This document shows, piece by piece, positions 38,200 to 40,888 of a DNA stretch of 40,888 nucleotides. The stretch comes from Streptomyces hayashii. Lineage in GTDB: Bacteria > Actinomycetota > Actinomycetes > Streptomycetales > Streptomycetaceae. The translations under genes were made by a program, and so were the position numbers. How positions within the stretch are numbered: the stretch's first letter is position 1; every line of letters starts with the position of its first letter. The DNA lies in assembly GCF_024539815.1 (NCBI RefSeq), contig NZ_JAHHIU010000128.1:1-40888 (forward strand), written 5' to 3'. Under the pieces are notes generated by a model. It was not told where the DNA came from. It saw only the letters and a program-made list of their open reading frames with translations, and searched no databases.

Positions 38200-39231
38200 A
38201 TGAACGCCAAGCCCGACGTGCAGCTCCCCGCAGTGTCCGTCATCATGCCCGTCCTCGACGAGGAGCGGCATCTGCGCGGAGCCGTCCAAGCGATCCTCGC
38301 GCAGGAGTACGCCGGCGAGATGGAGGTCGTGATCGCCATCGGTCCGTCCAAGGACCGTACGGACGAGATCGCGGCCCAGCTCGTAGCCGAAGACCCGCGC
38401 GTGCACACGGTCCCCAATCCCACCGGGCGTACGCCTGCCGCGCTCAACGCCGCGATCAAGGCCTCGCGCCATCCGATCGTCGTCCGCGTCGACGGGCACG
38501 GCATGCTCTCGCCGAACTACATCGCCACCGCCGTGCGGCTCCTGGAGGAGACCGGCGCGCAGAACGTCGGCGGCATCATGCACGCCGAGGGCGAGAACGA
38601 CTGGGAGCACGCGGTCGCCGCGGCCATGACCTCGAAGATCGGGGTCGGCAACGCCGCCTTCCACACGGGGGGGCAGGCCGGCCCGGCCGAGACCGTGTAC
38701 CTCGGCGTCTTCCGGCGGGCGGCCCTGGAGCAACAGGGCGGCTACAACGAGGAGTTCATCCGCGCCCAGGACTGGGAGCTGAACTTCCGGATCAGGGAGG
38801 CCGGCGGGCTGATCTGGTTCTCGCCCGAGCTGAAGGTGTCCTACCGGCCCCGCCCCAGCGTCAGGGCGCTCGCCAAGCAGTACAAGGACTACGGCCGTTG
38901 GCGGCACGTCGTCGCCCGCTACCACGAGGGCTCCATCAACCTGCGCTACCTCGCCCCGCCCACCGCGGTGTGCGCGATAGCCGCCGGCATCGTGGTGGGC
39001 GCCGCGCTCACGCCGCTGGGCTTCGTGATCCCCGCCGGCTATCTCGCGGCGATCGTCGCGGGCTCGCTGCCGGCCGGCCGGGGGCTGTCGCCGAAGGCAC
39101 GGCTCCAGATCCCCGTGGCCCTGGCCACCATGCACATGTCGTGGGGATTCGGCTTCCTGACCAGCCCGAAGGCGCTGGCCAGGAAGGTCATCGCGTCACG
39201 GCGTCCCGCGGTCCTCAGCGACGCGCGCTGA
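38200..39231 (+). CDS. family 2 glycosyltransferase
   Basis: A 343-residue GT-A-fold enzyme. The N-terminal VSVIMPVLDEERHLRGAV, the metal-binding VRVDGHGML (in place of a standard DxD), GGIMHAEGEN, and FIRAQDWELNFRIREAGG (ED/QDWE-type base motif) are present. Hydrophobic segments at about 255-305 anchor it to the membrane, as in ExoA-type transferases. It probably builds a lipid-linked envelope glycan, which would fit the LCP genes on both sides as ligases. Sugar and acceptor are unknown. Confidence 0.9.
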   Translation: MNAKPDVQLPAVSVIMPVLDEERHLRGAVQAILAQEYAGEMEVVIAIGPSKDRTDEIAAQLVAEDPRVHTVPNPTGRTPAALNAAIKASRHPIVVRVDGHGMLSPNYIATAVRLLEETGAQNVGGIMHAEGENDWEHAVAAAMTSKIGVGNAAFHTGGQAGPAETVYLGVFRRAALEQQGGYNEEFIRAQDWELNFRIREAGGLIWFSPELKVSYRPRPSVRALAKQYKDYGRWRHVVARYHEGSINLRYLAPPTAVCAIAAGIVVGAALTPLGFVIPAGYLAAIVAGSLPAGRGLSPKARLQIPVALATMHMSWGFGFLTSPKALARKVIASRRPAVLSDAR

Positions 39232-39258
39232 CCACCGCGGGAGCCCGCCGGGCCCGGA

Positions 39259-40878
39259 CTACCAGATGTAGTCCGGGTCCACGTGCATGCACTGGCTGGT
39301 GTCGGAGGCGTTGATCGCGCCGGCGGTGTCGGGCGTCTTGTCGTTCTTCACCGGCGCCTTGTACGTCGTGCCCGACCGCCAGTCCGCGCCCACGACGACC
39401 GTGACGCCGGAGACCGCGGTGGACTTCTTCACCTGGCCCGCGGGGATACCGAGGGCCTTGGCCACCGCCAGGGCGTCGCCCTGAAGGTCGTCGCTCGGAT
39501 AGTCGACCACCGTCCTCGCCACGGCAGTCGCCGCCGAGGTGTCCGCGACGGCCTCGGTGAAGCCCTTGCCGGCCAGCGTCTGCATCACCGCCGTGGCCCG
39601 TCCGCGGACCGCGCCCTGCGTCTCCGTGGACGTGCCGTTGTGGACCTGTACGGCGATCTTGTCGCTCGCGGCCGCCGGGTCGGCGACCGCCGTCGGCGAG
39701 GCAGCGGCGGCGGGCTTCCGGGCGTCCTTGCCGTCCAGGGCGATGTCCTCGCGCACCAGACGGAACAGCTGCCCGGCGTCGTCCGTCGGCACCACCCGTT
39801 CGCCCTGGTAGCGGTTGGGCATCGTCGTCATCGTGATGCGGTCGGTGGGCACCTTCTGCAGCTCGCCCGCCAGGTCGTACATCTTGCTGATGGTGTCCAG
39901 GCCGTCGTCGACGGTGATCGCCTTCGTGGCCGACTCGGCGAGCTTGCGCAGCTTGTTGGGGTTGGTCAGCTTGGCGCTGGCGCGCAGCTCACGGACCATC
40001 GAGTTCATGTACATGTGCTGCGCCTTGGCGCGGGCGAGGTCGGTGTCGTCCTCGAAGCCGTAACGGGTGCGCAGCCACTGCAGGGCCTGCTCGCCCTTGA
40101 CGGAGTGCGTGCCCTTCTCCAGTTTCAGGCCGGAGCCCTTGCCGGCGCTGGTGTGCGAGTAGACGTTGGCGTCCACGCAGACCGGGACGCCGCCTATCGC
40201 GTCCGCCATGGAGACGACGCCGGCGAAGTCGATCATCATGAAGTGGTCGATGTGGATGTCGGTGAGCTTCTCCCAGGTGGCCACCGTGCAGCCCGGACCG
40301 CCACGGCTGAGCGAGGCGTTCGTCATCCCGCCGTGCAGCGCGGGGTAGCTCGTCCCGTCGTCGGGGTCGGTGCACTTGGGGATGTCCAGCAGGGTGTCGC
40401 GCGGCATGCTCACCACCGACATGTTGCTGCGGTCCGCCGAGATGTGCAGCAGCATCTGGACGTCCGCGAGCGGGGGACCGCCGAAGTCGTACTTGGCGCC
40501 GCCGAGCTTCTGGTTGGCCGCGGTGTCGCGGGCGTCCGAGCCGATCAGCAGAATGTTCAGCGCCGTCTGACCGTCCGAGTTGGCCTTGGTGCCGGCCGCC
40601 CGGTCCTTGGCGTCGCCGATGTTCAGATCGTCGTGCTTGATGTTCGCGTTGAGGTGCTCGTAGTAGAGGTATCCGGCCCCCGCGCCCCCGAGTATCACCA
40701 CCGCCAGCACGGTCGCCGACCAGCGCAACGCGCGTCGGCGTCGGCGTCTGCGATCCGTCTCCCGGCCGCCCTGCCGTCCGCCGCCGCGTCTGCCGTCTCC
40801 GTCGGACGCGGTCTGGTCACGCTGTTCCCGCTCGGCCGAAGACGTCGTCTCCCCGGCCGCGGAAACCTCCCCCCGCAC
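39259..40878 (-). CDS. LCP family protein with LytR_C domain, start uncertain at window edge
   Basis: A protein of at least 539 residues. A polar Arg/Gly-rich N-terminus precedes a transmembrane helix (ATVLAVVILGGAGAGYLYY). The LCP domain shows LLIGSDARDTA, ADVQMLLHIS, VVSMPRDTLLDIP, DHFMMIDFAGVVSMADAIGG and LRTRYGFEDDTDLARAKAQ. A linker rich in Ala/Pro leads to a LytR_C domain (IAVQVHNGTSTE to GVTVVVGADW). GTG at 40878 is the outermost start in view, but the frame stays open to the window end, so the gene may extend past 40888. It is the third LCP gene, convergent with the glycosyltransferase. Confidence 0.9.
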   Translation of the reverse strand: MRGEVSAAGETTSSAEREQRDQTASDGDGRRGGGRQGGRETDRRRRRRRALRWSATVLAVVILGGAGAGYLYYEHLNANIKHDDLNIGDAKDRAAGTKANSDGQTALNILLIGSDARDTAANQKLGGAKYDFGGPPLADVQMLLHISADRSNMSVVSMPRDTLLDIPKCTDPDDGTSYPALHGGMTNASLSRGGPGCTVATWEKLTDIHIDHFMMIDFAGVVSMADAIGGVPVCVDANVYSHTSAGKGSGLKLEKGTHSVKGEQALQWLRTRYGFEDDTDLARAKAQHMYMNSMVRELRASAKLTNPNKLRKLAESATKAITVDDGLDTISKMYDLAGELQKVPTDRITMTTMPNRYQGERVVPTDDAGQLFRLVREDIALDGKDARKPAAAASPTAVADPAAASDKIAVQVHNGTSTETQGAVRGRATAVMQTLAGKGFTEAVADTSAATAVARTVVDYPSDDLQGDALAVAKALGIPAGQVKKSTAVSGVTVVVGADWRSGTTYKAPVKNDKTPDTAGAINASDTSQCMHVDPDYIW

Positions 40879-40888
40879 CCCGCTGCTC

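Noticed and set aside
38068..39135. N-terminal extension of the second LCP protein
   Set aside because: It is antisense to the glycosyltransferase. The LCP protein has its own ribosome site and transmembrane start at 38067.
1..40888. CRISPR array or rRNA genes
   Set aside because: The only tandem repeats seen are short, purine- or pyrimidine-biased, and lack regular unique spacers. No rRNA-like conserved blocks were found.

Overview
The window is about 40.9 kb of very GC-rich actinobacterial chromosome. Codon use, GTG/TTG starts, GTGA/ATGA overlaps, long GC hairpin terminators and the gene content all point to Streptomyces. Gene order agrees with what I recall of the S. coelicolor region running from hutU past purE/purK to an acyl-CoA dehydrogenase gene. 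That is recollection, not a search.

Layout. 195-5807 (+): histidine utilisation operon hutU, an M20 amidohydrolase, hutF, hutI. 5747-6907 (-): EamA-type exporter. 7142-9476: SigB/SigF-family sigma factor facing a STAS anti-sigma antagonist and an HATPase anti-sigma kinase, a partner-switching module. 9926-14103 (+): four-gene cell-surface operon, in which two sortase-substrate proteins share one domain and flank two membrane-tethered Ig-like proteins. 14198-15694 (-): POT peptide transporter. 16220-18332 (+): OmpR-type response regulator and sensor kinase. 18400-18915 (-): GtrA protein. 19114-21966 (+): purK, purE and an M19 dipeptidase, followed by a second M19 paralogue (22106-23215) that lacks most metal ligands. 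23226-25245 (-): VOC protein, with the 3' relic of a second copy upstream of it, and UDP-glucose 6-dehydrogenase. 25446-26603 (+): acyl-CoA dehydrogenase. After the insertion, 33881-40888 holds a hotdog thioesterase, three LytR-CpsA-Psr proteins, a Cys-rich copper-storage-like protein coupled to a tiny CxxC ORF, and a family 2 glycosyltransferase.

The most notable feature is a 7.1-kb integrated element (about 26540-33676) inserted inside the 3' end of the acyl-CoA dehydrogenase gene. A 70-bp near-repeat marks the two junctions. The left copy, brought by the element, recodes the last 19 codons with eight silent changes. It restores the catalytic-base motif YEGT, and also supplies a copy of the host terminator that carries a compensatory stem change. 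The displaced host 3' end and terminator lie at the right junction. The element encodes a tyrosine integrase, an HTH protein, an AlpA/Xis-like protein and a DUF3987-type ATPase. It also carries a block of small coupled genes with an XRE-DUF5753 regulator, a DUF6879 protein and a DUF397-like protein. I see no transfer or virion genes. Three 9-bp palindromes at an exact 14-bp pitch sit between integrase and the divergent HTH gene, over both predicted promoters.

No rRNA, tRNA or CRISPR array was found.
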